Part shown: piece after piece, positions 9,543 to 17,470 of the stretch
Layout of the letters: each line of letters begins with the position of its first letter
Position numbering within the stretch: position 1 is the stretch's first letter
Notes under the pieces: model-generated
Seen by the model: the letters and a program-made list of their open reading frames with translations, nothing else
What the model was told of the DNA's origin: nothing
Databases searched by the model: none
NCBI GenBank assembly: GCA_028284285.1
Contig: JANQSA010000085.1
Location: 124,001-188,000, forward strand
Reading direction: 5' to 3'
Source: Croceivirga sp.
GTDB lineage: Bacteria; Bacteroidota; Bacteroidia; Flavobacteriales; Flavobacteriaceae
Length of the DNA stretch: 64,000 nucleotides
Made by a program: the position numbers and the translations under genes

Positions 9543-9995
9543 ATGCAAATCATATCCATAAGAGAAAATCCTGGCTATAAAAACATCGCAATCGCGTATT
9601 TTCAACGGAATTGGAAAAGTGTATGGCCGGTAATATATGAAGATGCCATCTCTCATTCTATTAATGCCAAAAATGACCTGCCACAATGGTACCTGTTGGA
9701 AAAAGAAGGAGAAATAATTGGATGTGCCGGATTAATAACCAATGACTTTATCAGCAGAGTAGATTTATACCCCTGGGTTTGCGCCTTATTTATTAATGAA
9801 AGCGAAAGAGGAAACTCCTATAGCTCCCTTCTTTTAAATAAAGCGAAGAGCGATTCCAAAAAATTTGGATATGACAATTTGTATCTGTGCACTGAACATG
9901 TGGGATTGTATGAAAAACTTGGGTTTACCTATGTGGGACGGGGATATCATCCATGGAAAGAGGAATCCAGGATTTACGGAATTGAATTGGAATAA
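9543..9995 (+). CDS. GNAT-family N-acetyltransferase
   Basis: 150 residues covering one GNAT fold. Visible features are the central strands WYLLEKEGEIIGCAGLI and LYPWVCALFI, the acetyl-CoA-binding loop region ESERGNSYSSLLLNKAK (a variant of the Q/RxxGxG/A motif) and the terminal YEKLGFTYVGRG pattern. It is cytoplasmic, with an unknown acceptor. It is a single gene between the tricorn-like protease and a repeat-containing spacer. It could acetylate a small amine or antibiotic, but nothing in the sequence decides this. Confidence 0.87.
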   Translation: MQIISIRENPGYKNIAIAYFQRNWKSVWPVIYEDAISHSINAKNDLPQWYLLEKEGEIIGCAGLITNDFISRVDLYPWVCALFINESERGNSYSSLLLNKAKSDSKKFGYDNLYLCTEHVGLYEKLGFTYVGRGYHPWKEESRIYGIELE

Positions 9996-10377
9996 AGAGC
10001 AGCTCTTACCATGCGGAGTTTCCACCGGAGGTTTATCCCCCTATGGATGGCGGACAAGGGTAACTTCGTACCTATCGCTTTTCTTTAGTGCTGCGAAGTC
10101 TGAGACTTCACAGCGCCGGGTGAAGACTTACCTGAAACTTCCCGGTATCTGGAAAACAAGGGGGTACACTACCCTATAAAAGCGCGCAAGGGTTGTGATG
10201 GTAGTGAATCAGATCGAATAACTTTTTCCCATAACAACGTCCAAATAATCGCCATTTTTTAAAGACTACCGCAACCATTTCCTAAATTGCATATCTATGT
10301 GATAGTGGCGCTGAAGTACGTAGTCATACCTCACATGCTACTTTTATACAATCTAACAATACAATAAATAAGAGATT
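9996..10377. other. 382-bp spacer carrying repeat copy A
   Basis: It contains the dispersed repeat copy A (10013-10116). The remaining part, 10117-10377, shows no open frame of interest, tRNA or clear terminator and should hold the promoter of the FAS1 lipoprotein gene, though no full TTTG-N19-TAnnTTTG match was found. Confidence 0.5.
10013..10116. repeat. Dispersed intergenic repeat, copy A
   Basis: 104 bp, about 83 percent identical by eye and co-linear without gaps to copy B at 11423-11526. Shared core: ATGGATGGCGGACAAGGGTA. It ends with the hairpin CTGC-GAAGTC-tga-GACTTC. Confidence 0.75.
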
Positions 10378-11364
10378 ATGAAAAAATTCCCCAAATTAAA
10401 AAGTGCCTTTATCCTGTTCCTAGTTATTTTGACGACCATTTCATGTCTTAACGATGATAACGGCGGAATTCCAAGACCCACAGAAAACATTTTTGAATTG
10501 ATCGCTGCCGATCCCAATTTAAGCAATCTGGTTGCGGCATTAGAAGCTGCTGATGGCGACTTGCCCTCAATCCTTCAAGGAACCATCCCCTATACGGTAA
10601 TGGCACCTACGGACGAGGCGTTTACCACTTTTTTGGATGGCAGGGAACTAAGTGATATTCCTGCAAGCACCTTACAACAGGTATTGTTGAACCATGTGAT
10701 AACCGGAGAGTTGCGGTCCGCGGTGCTCTTAGGGGTAGGTTCGGGGTTTTTTGCGACCAATGCCCGGGGGCCTGTAGATGACTCCCGTATCAGCGCTTAT
10801 TTTGAAGTAGCTTCATCAACAATTACCTTTAATGGCATATCCGAGGTAGTACAGCCAGATATCACAGCCAGTAACGGTACAATCCATAAAGTGGATGCCG
10901 TCATCGGGATACCGAATGTAATGGATTTTATTATAACGAATCCCGATTTCAGCGATCTGGAAACGGCTTTAACCACTGCAACACCAGATACGGAGTTCGA
11001 TAGGATACTCAGGGAAACGGCCTTCAACACCATATTAGCACCCACTAATGAGGCGTTCGATGCGCTTTTAGCAGGCAATCCCGATTGGAATACTGTGGAC
11101 GATATAGACGAGTCCCTCCTGGCCGCCGTAGTGTCTCACCATGTGATAGGTGGTGTCAATATTCTTACCTCTAGCATAAATGGTATGGAAACATTTACTA
11201 CCCTGGAAGGCGACGAGCTTATTTTTAACCCCAATTCGGTGGACATACGAATTACGGACGGTTCCGGGAACACCAATACAGCTATACGATTGGCCAATAT
11301 CCAGGGAAGCAACGGGATCATTCACACCATAGACCGTGTGCTGCTACCTGATACTACAAACTAG
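10378..11364 (+). CDS. Lipoprotein with two fasciclin (FAS1) domains
   Basis: 328 residues. SPII signal with lipobox TTISC (Cys23). Two FAS1 domains follow, about 38-178 and 182-325. Each shows the family boxes: H1-like VMAPTDEAFTTFL and ILAPTNEAFDALL, and H2-like NGTIHKVDAVI and NGIIHTIDRVL, plus the central LLNHVITGEL / VSHHVIGG segments. FAS1 proteins act in adhesion at the cell surface. Its repeat-containing 3' spacer ends in a strong hairpin-T terminator at 11541. Monocistronic by layout. Confidence 0.93.
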   Translation: MKKFPKLKSAFILFLVILTTISCLNDDNGGIPRPTENIFELIAADPNLSNLVAALEAADGDLPSILQGTIPYTVMAPTDEAFTTFLDGRELSDIPASTLQQVLLNHVITGELRSAVLLGVGSGFFATNARGPVDDSRISAYFEVASSTITFNGISEVVQPDITASNGTIHKVDAVIGIPNVMDFIITNPDFSDLETALTTATPDTEFDRILRETAFNTILAPTNEAFDALLAGNPDWNTVDDIDESLLAAVVSHHVIGGVNILTSSINGMETFTTLEGDELIFNPNSVDIRITDGSGNTNTAIRLANIQGSNGIIHTIDRVLLPDTTN

Positions 11365-11422
11365 TTCGATCTTCGGCAGAAAAAACCACGTTCGTTCGGG
11401 ATCAGCAAGCCTACCTCGCTGT

Positions 11423-11526
11423 GCGAAGTTTCTGCCGGAGGCTTATCCCCCAATGGATGGCGGACAAGGGTAACCTCGCACCTATCACTTTTCCATGGTA
11501 CTGCGAAGTCTTAGGCTTCGCAGAGC
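11423..11526. repeat. Dispersed intergenic repeat, copy B
   Basis: 104 bp partner of copy A. It ends in a 10-bp stem, CTGCGAAGTC-tta-GGCTTCGCAG, with one G-T pair. Copies A and B flank the FAS1 gene in direct orientation. Confidence 0.75.
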
Positions 11527-11540
11527 AAGATACAAAATGA

Positions 11541-11568
11541 AAAATCCCGATTTAAATCGGGATTTTTT
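11541..11568. terminator. Rho-independent terminator after FAS1 gene
   Basis: AAAATCCCGATTTAAATCGGGATTTT: a symmetric stem with A-run before and T-run after, so it could work on both strands. It lies 176 nt after the FAS1 stop codon, beyond repeat copy B. Confidence 0.85.
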
Positions 11569-11616
11569 GTTGGCCTACCCACCTTCATTTCATTTCGGAC
11601 GGGCAAGCTAGGACTT

Positions 11617-11637
11617 CCTTCGACTCCGCTCAGGATA
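11617..11637. repeat. Short dispersed repeat (CCTTCGACTCCGCTCAGGATA)-type
   Basis: The core CTTCGACTCCGCTCAGG is the reverse complement of CCTGAGCGGAGTCGAAG. A related sequence lies inside polA at 18407-18427 on the other strand (CCTGAACGTAGTC). From general knowledge, similar motifs recur widely in Bacteroidota spacers. Confidence 0.5.
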
Positions 11638-11663
11638 AACTTCTCGTCCCAGTTTTGTTTCAC

Positions 11664-11692
11664 AAAAAAATCCCATCATGCTGATGGGATTT
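11664..11692 (-). terminator. Terminator of tRNA-Gln
   Basis: On the minus strand: AAATCCCATCA-gca-TGATGGGA followed by seven T. It begins 12 nt past the tRNA 3' end. Confidence 0.85.
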
Positions 11693-11703
11693 GTCCAACT
11701 TCG

Positions 11704-11775
11704 TTGGCCTACTAGGACTCGAACCTAGAATGACTGGACCAAAACCAGTAGTGTTGCCAATTACACCATAGGCCA
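11704..11775 (-). tRNA. tRNA-Gln (UUG)
   Basis: 72 nt including the discriminator A. The acceptor arms TGGCCTA and TAGGCCA pair over 7 bp, the anticodon stem is ACTGG/CCAGT with loop TTTTGGT (anticodon TTG), and the T-arm has the GTTCGAGTC loop. CCA is not encoded. A near-perfect promoter lies upstream and a terminator downstream, so it is a stand-alone unit. Confidence 0.95.
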
Positions 11776-11808
11776 TTACCGTACAAAAGCAAACTACTTT
11801 TGAGCGTG

Positions 11809-11839
11809 CAAATTTAAGACAAACTTTAATCCGAGCAAA
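11809..11839 (-). promoter_or_regulatory. Bacteroidota-type promoter of tRNA-Gln
   Basis: On the minus strand, TTTG (11839-11836), exactly 19 nt spacer, then TAAATTTG (11816-11809). It matches the known TTTG-N19-TAnnTTTG consensus fully. The start point should fall some 25 nt before the mature tRNA. Confidence 0.8.
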
Positions 11840-11946
11840 TTATTTCGGGCGTAATCCGTTCCTGCCCTGTTAAAGCTTTCATTAAAATTGGCAGGCGTCT
11901 CTTTTTAATTTGGTAAATTCGCCCCGATTGGTAAATCACGTACTGC

Positions 11947-14900
11947 ATGTTTTCTAAGAACTATGAAAAATGGAACACCCTCCTGGGATGGGTTGCCTTT
12001 ACCATTGCTTTAATCACCTATGCATTAACCGTTGAACCCACCGGAAGTTTTTGGGACGCCGGGGAGTACATCAGTACTTCGGCGAAACTGCAGGTAGGCC
12101 ACCCTCCCGGTGCACCGCTATTGCAAATGATAGGGGCCGTTTTTGCCATGTTTGCCTTTGGTGATGCTTCAAAAGTAGCCCTGATGGTCAATATGGTTTC
12201 CGTGGTTTCCAGCGCTTTTGCGGTACTTTTTACCTTCTGGATCATTACCAACCTCACCAAAAAACTAATCACCAAAAAATCCAAGATCTCGGAAAGTAAA
12301 GCCATAGCTATTTTTGGTAGTGGCCTGGTAGGCGCCTTAGCCTTTACTTTTTCGGATAGTTTTTGGTTTAATGCCGTAGAAACCGAAGTGTATGCCATGG
12401 CCAGTTTTATCATGGCCTTATTGCTGTGGTTGGGGCTAAAATGGGTAGATCATTCGGAAGACCCCAGGGGCAACAAATGGCTGCTGCTCATCTGTTTTGT
12501 CATTGGCCTGGTCTTTGGCATACAGTTTATGGGATTTTTGGCTATTCCCTCCATAGGCCTGCTCTTCTATTTTAAGAAATATAAAAAAGTTACGGTCAAA
12601 AACTTTTTGATCGCTAACGGCCTGGTGGTCGGTATTCTGTTATTGGTCTACAAATTTTCCCTGACCTATGTCCTGAAATTGTTTGGTTGGAGCGAAGTGT
12701 TTTTTATCAATCAGGTAGGGCTGCCCTTTAACTCCGGAACGCTTATTATGGGCCTGCTCTTTATCGCTGTGTTTTACTTTGCCCTTCGCTACACCCGGAA
12801 GAACGGTTTTGAATTGGGCAACCTCATTGTCTTGTGCCTGATGTTCCTTATCCTTGGCTTTTCTTCCTGGTTACTACTGCCCATTCGGGCTAATGCCAAA
12901 ACCGTAGTCAATGAAAACAATCCGGAAGACGCCCGTTCCTTGCTGGCCTATTACAACCGGGAGCAATATCCCGGGGTGGAGAGCCCATTTTACGGCGCCT
13001 ATTATTCCGACAGTTTTGCAGAACCCGGAGAGGATATAGATGATAAGCCCAAATACGAAAAGGATGAGCAATTGGGCAAATACGTCGTTGTAAACAACTA
13101 CAAAAACGCCCTTCAAGGCCCCAACAAAAAGCATGTAGGCCTTTTACCCCGACTGTGGAGCGACCAACATGCCGAAAACTATATGCGTTATTTCGGGCGT
13201 TTGGATTTCCGGATAAAGGCGGAATATATCTCCCAGAACGAATTACGCGATGCCGTAAACCAGTTCAAGCAGTTGGATGCCCAGGGGGAAATAGATACGG
13301 AACAATACATGCAGTTCCTGCGCAGTTTTTCGGACTATATAGATGTGCAGCCTCCTTCCCTGGGGCAAAACCTCAACTACCTTTTCGAGTTCCAATGGGG
13401 CTATATGTATATGCGGTATTTCATGTGGAACTTTGTTGGCCGCCAAAACGATACCCAGGGACGTTATGACCAAAATGGCCATTGGCTCAGTGGGATTTCC
13501 TTTATGGACAGTCTGCGTTTGGGAAGCCAGGACAATCTTCCCGGTGAGATATTGAACAACAAGGCCCGAAACACTTATTTCTTCCTGCCTTTGCTTTTGG
13601 GGATTATTGGCATTGTTTTTCAAATTTCCAGGAATCCCAAACAGTTTTGGGTGCTGTTTGTCTTCTTTATGTTCACCGGTTTGGCCATACAATTCTACAC
13701 CAATCCGTACATCTTTCAACCCAGGGAACGCGATTACTCTTTGGTAGGTTCCTTTTTTATTTTCTGCATTTGGATCGGCATTGGGGTGTACGGTCTTTTT
13801 GAAGAGGTTAAAAAATTGCTCAAACCCAAAATTGCGGCTCCTGTGATCACCGTCCTTTGCCTGAGCGCCGTCCCCTTTCTGATGGCCTTTCAAAACTGGG
13901 ATGACCACGATAGATCAGGGAGATACACCGCCCGATCCACCGCCAAAGCTTACCTGGATTCCTGTCAGGAAGATGCGGGGGCCATACTCTTTACCATTGG
14001 AGATAATGACACCTTTCCGCTTTGGTACGCCCAGGAAATTGAAGGCCACCGAACGGATGTGCGTATTGTAAACACCAGTCTCTTTGCTACGGATTGGTAC
14101 ATAGACCAAATGAAACGCAAAGCGTATGAAAGTGATCCCATTCCCTCGCAATTGACGCATGACAAGTATAGCTACGGCACACGGGATGCTATCTATTATC
14201 AAGGAGTAACGGAAAACCGTTGGACCATAAAAGACTTTATGAATTGGGTGGCGAGCGACAAACCTCAAACCAAATTCAGGCATCTGTTGGAAAAGCAGGG
14301 CAGGGACCTCAGCGTATTCTCTGAGAGTAATTTGGATATTGTGTACTACCCTACCCATAAAATACGCGTTCCCGTAAATAAAAATAAGGTCCTGGAAAAC
14401 GGCCTGGTCAAACCAAAAGATTCCGCTTTAATTGTGGACTATATTGATATTGACCTTCCCCAAAGCGCCTTGACCAAACAACGTATCCTTATGCTGGACA
14501 TTCTGGCGAACAACGATTGGGAACGACCCATTTACTTTTCCGGTGGCAGTTTTGACAGTGCGGAATATCTCTGGATGAAAAACTATCTGCAGTTGGATGG
14601 CCTGGTCTATAAGTTAGTGCCTATCCGCACCGAAAATGAAAGCCCGTTTGAGATGGGAAGAATAGATGCGGACCTTATGTACGATATTGTAAACAAGTGG
14701 GAATGGGGAAATTCGTCCGATCCGAATATCTATCACGATCCGCAGACCCGCTCTCAGGGGCTTTCCTTTAGAAGTAATCTGGCACGGCTAAGCGAACAAC
14801 TGATCGAGGAAAACAAAATTGATAAGGCCAGGAATATTATAGATATGGCTATGACCCATATGCCCTTTGAGCAGTTCGGCTTTTACGCTTTCGTAGAGCC

Positions 14901-15276
14901 TTTTCTGGATGGCTATTACAAGGTGGGAGAACAAGAGAAAGCCAGGGAGCTGTTTGAAAAACTAAAAAAGGTCTATCAGGAACGCCTGGAATACTACGCC
15001 GGGGTGCCAAGGGACGAGCAATATTCAAAAATTGAGGATATCCTAACGGACCTGGAAAGCTACCAACGTATTGTCTTCATCGCTCAGGACAACCAGGATC
15101 TGGAGTATTCCGAAAAGGAATCCCTGATCTTAAAAGAGTATATTGGGTTGTTCGACAATTTTATTGAGGATGATGAAGGGTATCCTGCGGAATTCCCGGA
15201 GCCCGACCCGGATGTGACGGATTCCATACCCCTGGATACGCTGGGCGCAGCACAAGATTCCGGCCTAACCGACTAA
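11947..15276 (+). CDS. DUF2723 (GT117-type) multi-pass membrane glycosyltransferase
   Basis: 1109 residues, the usual size for the Bacteroidota DUF2723 family. About 12 hydrophobic segments occupy residues 10-650. The N-terminal loop SFWDAGEYISTSAKLQ followed by VGHPPGAPLLQM is the family signature and contains the Asp-Glu of PMT-like GT-C transferases. The C-terminal third (about 660-1109) is soluble, with an ILFTIGDNDTFPLWYAQE segment and a helical TPR-like region near 950-1060. It probably moves a sugar from a lipid carrier to protein or glycan at the outer face of the inner membrane, by family inference. It converges on the thioredoxin-like gene. Confidence 0.93.
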   Translation: MFSKNYEKWNTLLGWVAFTIALITYALTVEPTGSFWDAGEYISTSAKLQVGHPPGAPLLQMIGAVFAMFAFGDASKVALMVNMVSVVSSAFAVLFTFWIITNLTKKLITKKSKISESKAIAIFGSGLVGALAFTFSDSFWFNAVETEVYAMASFIMALLLWLGLKWVDHSEDPRGNKWLLLICFVIGLVFGIQFMGFLAIPSIGLLFYFKKYKKVTVKNFLIANGLVVGILLLVYKFSLTYVLKLFGWSEVFFINQVGLPFNSGTLIMGLLFIAVFYFALRYTRKNGFELGNLIVLCLMFLILGFSSWLLLPIRANAKTVVNENNPEDARSLLAYYNREQYPGVESPFYGAYYSDSFAEPGEDIDDKPKYEKDEQLGKYVVVNNYKNALQGPNKKHVGLLPRLWSDQHAENYMRYFGRLDFRIKAEYISQNELRDAVNQFKQLDAQGEIDTEQYMQFLRSFSDYIDVQPPSLGQNLNYLFEFQWGYMYMRYFMWNFVGRQNDTQGRYDQNGHWLSGISFMDSLRLGSQDNLPGEILNNKARNTYFFLPLLLGIIGIVFQISRNPKQFWVLFVFFMFTGLAIQFYTNPYIFQPRERDYSLVGSFFIFCIWIGIGVYGLFEEVKKLLKPKIAAPVITVLCLSAVPFLMAFQNWDDHDRSGRYTARSTAKAYLDSCQEDAGAILFTIGDNDTFPLWYAQEIEGHRTDVRIVNTSLFATDWYIDQMKRKAYESDPIPSQLTHDKYSYGTRDAIYYQGVTENRWTIKDFMNWVASDKPQTKFRHLLEKQGRDLSVFSESNLDIVYYPTHKIRVPVNKNKVLENGLVKPKDSALIVDYIDIDLPQSALTKQRILMLDILANNDWERPIYFSGGSFDSAEYLWMKNYLQLDGLVYKLVPIRTENESPFEMGRIDADLMYDIVNKWEWGNSSDPNIYHDPQTRSQGLSFRSNLARLSEQLIEENKIDKARNIIDMAMTHMPFEQFGFYAFVEPFLDGYYKVGEQEKARELFEKLKKVYQERLEYYAGVPRDEQYSKIEDILTDLESYQRIVFIAQDNQDLEYSEKESLILKEYIGLFDNFIEDDEGYPAEFPEPDPDVTDSIPLDTLGAAQDSGLTD

Positions 15277-15296
15277 TGGCAGGGAAATGCTATGGT

Positions 15297-15596
15297 TTAT
15301 TGAATGTATTCGTTAAGGATACCAATCAAAGTGTTGGCGTCCTGTTCGCCACTTTGCCGCCACACCATTTCACCTTTTTTGTAGATCATTAAGGTAGGTA
15401 ATCCTTTAATCCGAAGTGCCTGGGATAACTCCTTGTTCTTATCCACATCTATTTTGATCACCTTTCCTTTATCCCCAAGGGCGGCAGCTACATCGCGAAG
15501 TACAGGATGCATAGCGGCGGATTGTTCGTTCCAATCCGCATAGAAATCCAGCAGTACCGGAATATCTAGGTCAATAAGTTCACCAAATTTGGACAT
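15297..15596 (-). CDS. Thioredoxin-fold protein lacking the CxxC active site
   Basis: 99 residues covering a complete thioredoxin fold: VLLDFYADW, then the redox site, then VIKIDVDKNKELSQALRIKGLPTLMIY with the cis-Pro region at P67, and a C-terminal helix. At the place of the usual WCGPC the sequence is W22-N-E-Q-S26, and there is no cysteine anywhere in the protein. It therefore cannot do dithiol chemistry; a binding or chaperone-like role is inferred. A TACATTTG promoter-like box lies at 15626-15619. Close relatives with the same WNEQS site occur, as I recall, in other flavobacteria, which argues against decay. Confidence 0.9.
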   Translation of the reverse strand: MSKFGELIDLDIPVLLDFYADWNEQSAAMHPVLRDVAAALGDKGKVIKIDVDKNKELSQALRIKGLPTLMIYKKGEMVWRQSGEQDANTLIGILNEYIQ

Positions 15597-15686
15597 GGAA
15601 TAAAAGCATTTAGCAGACCAAATGTAACAAAATTTGTTAAAGTATTACCTGAAGTAAACCCTTTAGCCCCTTGATTTGGGTTAAAT

Positions 15687-16925
15687 TCACGTTAAAGCTT
15701 TCTTCTTCTTTAGGGTAATTACCGAGATTTCCGGCCATATCCCCACCCGTCCGGGATACCCTATAAATCCAAAGCCCCGGTTGACATTAATAAACTGCCC
15801 CAACTCACTGTAGAGTCCGGCCCAATATTTATACCGCCATTTTACAGGACTCCACTTTACAAATCCCGGGATCTCTACGCCAAATTGCATTCCGTGGGTA
15901 TGACCGCTTAAGGTGAGGTGAAAATGATACGCATCATGGATCACCACATCTTCCCAATGCGAAGGATCATGGCTCATTAAAATCTTAAAATCTTCCTTTC
16001 GGATACCGGATTTTGCCCGCTGCAGATCCCCGGCTTTTTTAAACCTTCCACGCCCCCAATTTTCAACACCCAACAAGGCGATCCGTTGACCTTCCCGTTC
16101 TAAATAGCGATGGTCATCCAACAGGAGGTCAAAACCAATGTCTTTCTGAATGGCCTTCAACTTTTCCAAATTCTCCGCCTTGGCGGCCGCAGTATCCCAT
16201 CCGACATAATCCCCATAATCATGATTGCCCAAAACCGAGTACTTTCCGTCTTTTGCGCTTAACTGAGCGAAGACCTCTTTCCAGGGCTCCATTTCATCTG
16301 CCGTATTATTGACCATATCCCCGGTAAAGAGAATGACATCGCTATTTTGTTGGTTGATCAAATCCACACCGTACGCCACTTTTTTATGGTCGTCAAAACT
16401 GCCGCTATGGATATCCGATATTTGGGTGATCTGGTAGCCATCAAAAGCATCGGGTAAATCGTCAAACTCCAATTCATATTTCAACACCTGGTAGTTGTAT
16501 TTACCCCGGTACATCCCGTACAGCAAGGAGCCAAACGGAAGCGCTGCTATACCTAAAGCAATGGCACTGATAAACTTTCTCCTTGATGGCAGGAACTCCC
16601 CACTTTCTTCGGTAACCCCTACGATCTTTTTATAACCGAACACTCCCAGCCGTACCACATCTTCCAAAAACAGGAAAAACCCCAGTACCATGGCCAGCAT
16701 GAAAAAAGAAAAGAAAATACCTCCGGCCAGTGCTACCCCGCCACGCATGGCCGAACCTGGCACATAACTCAAGGCCTTTATTAAAAAAAAGCCCCAGGCG
16801 CTTAGAAAAGCCACCGCATAGCCAAGGTGTACCCAGGAATTTTTAAAAATGGTCTTTATGCCCTGGTAACCGTAAAAGGCTAAAATCAGATAGATGACTG
16901 AAAGGACAATAATGAATCTTGTCAT
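15687..16925 (-). CDS. Membrane-anchored metallophosphoesterase (YaeI-like)
   Basis: 412 residues. Three hydrophobic segments lie near 3-20, 33-55 and 65-90, and a fourth at 118-138 precedes the catalytic domain (150-410). All metallophosphoesterase blocks are present: ISDIHSG (D171, H173), FTGDMVNN (D203), VLGNHDYGD, LMSHDPSHW and LSGHTHGMQFG. This fits the calcineurin-like class often linked to lipid phosphate or UDP-diacylglucosamine chemistry, but the substrate is not determined. Its active domain follows an RRKF stretch that begins the fourth segment and may face the periplasm. It is a single gene, divergent from polA. Confidence 0.9.
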   Translation of the reverse strand: MTRFIIVLSVIYLILAFYGYQGIKTIFKNSWVHLGYAVAFLSAWGFFLIKALSYVPGSAMRGGVALAGGIFFSFFMLAMVLGFFLFLEDVVRLGVFGYKKIVGVTEESGEFLPSRRKFISAIALGIAALPFGSLLYGMYRGKYNYQVLKYELEFDDLPDAFDGYQITQISDIHSGSFDDHKKVAYGVDLINQQNSDVILFTGDMVNNTADEMEPWKEVFAQLSAKDGKYSVLGNHDYGDYVGWDTAAAKAENLEKLKAIQKDIGFDLLLDDHRYLEREGQRIALLGVENWGRGRFKKAGDLQRAKSGIRKEDFKILMSHDPSHWEDVVIHDAYHFHLTLSGHTHGMQFGVEIPGFVKWSPVKWRYKYWAGLYSELGQFINVNRGFGFIGYPGRVGIWPEISVITLKKKKALT

Positions 16926-17470
16926 TCACAAATTTTTTGCAAAAGTATTTCTTTTTGAAGGCATTAGGTCCGCTTTTGCTATTTATTTAACGCTCCGTTC
17001 TATTAGACGCATGAGGTCAGGTTTTGTTACTTTACCCTATGGGTGTCAACAATTGATAAGGAGGTTAGTGGGTAGTCTCTACAGGTAGATATTAGATATA
17101 AGACCGCTACGCTGTTAGAAAAAAGACACTAAAGCACTACCGTTTTCCTGAAATTTCAAAACACAACATCTAAGATCCCCTTTTTATCCTCAAACGAAAT
17201 CTCTCCCGGATACTATTCCTTTTTTACATCGTCCTTCTGATTGTTCCTGTAGCCATAGAAAACACCATACTTTAAAATGTACCTCCCTTAGCTTTTGGTT
17301 TTATCCATTGGCATCTATTGTCTATGGTCTTACATCTATTGTCTATGGTCTCCTGTCTATTCTCTCTCGTCTTATATCTTTTGTCTTTCGTCTTTTACAA
17401 TTGTTTTCAACTCTTTTCCCTACTTTTAAAGGCGGCCAACCCATTGCTGTAAACTGATAACATAAGAAAC
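16926..17470. other. 545-bp spacer upstream of polA
   Basis: No gene is seen. It holds a pyrimidine-rich degenerate tandem tract at 17312-17400 and presumably the divergent promoters of the metallophosphoesterase gene and polA. TACTTTTA at about 17422 resembles the -7 box but lacks the final G. Confidence 0.5.
17312..17400. repeat. Pyrimidine-rich tandem tract with a 19-bp direct repeat
   Basis: CATCTATTGTCTATGGTCT occurs exactly twice (17312-17330 and 17333-17351, period 21), followed by decayed units of the TCT-T-GTCT type up to about 17400. Confidence 0.7.

Noticed and set aside
13243-13908. Long antisense open frame under the DUF2723 gene (also 6918-7460, 45416-45928 and 48551-49219)
   Set aside because: Shadows of strong genes on the other strand, without domain character or start context.
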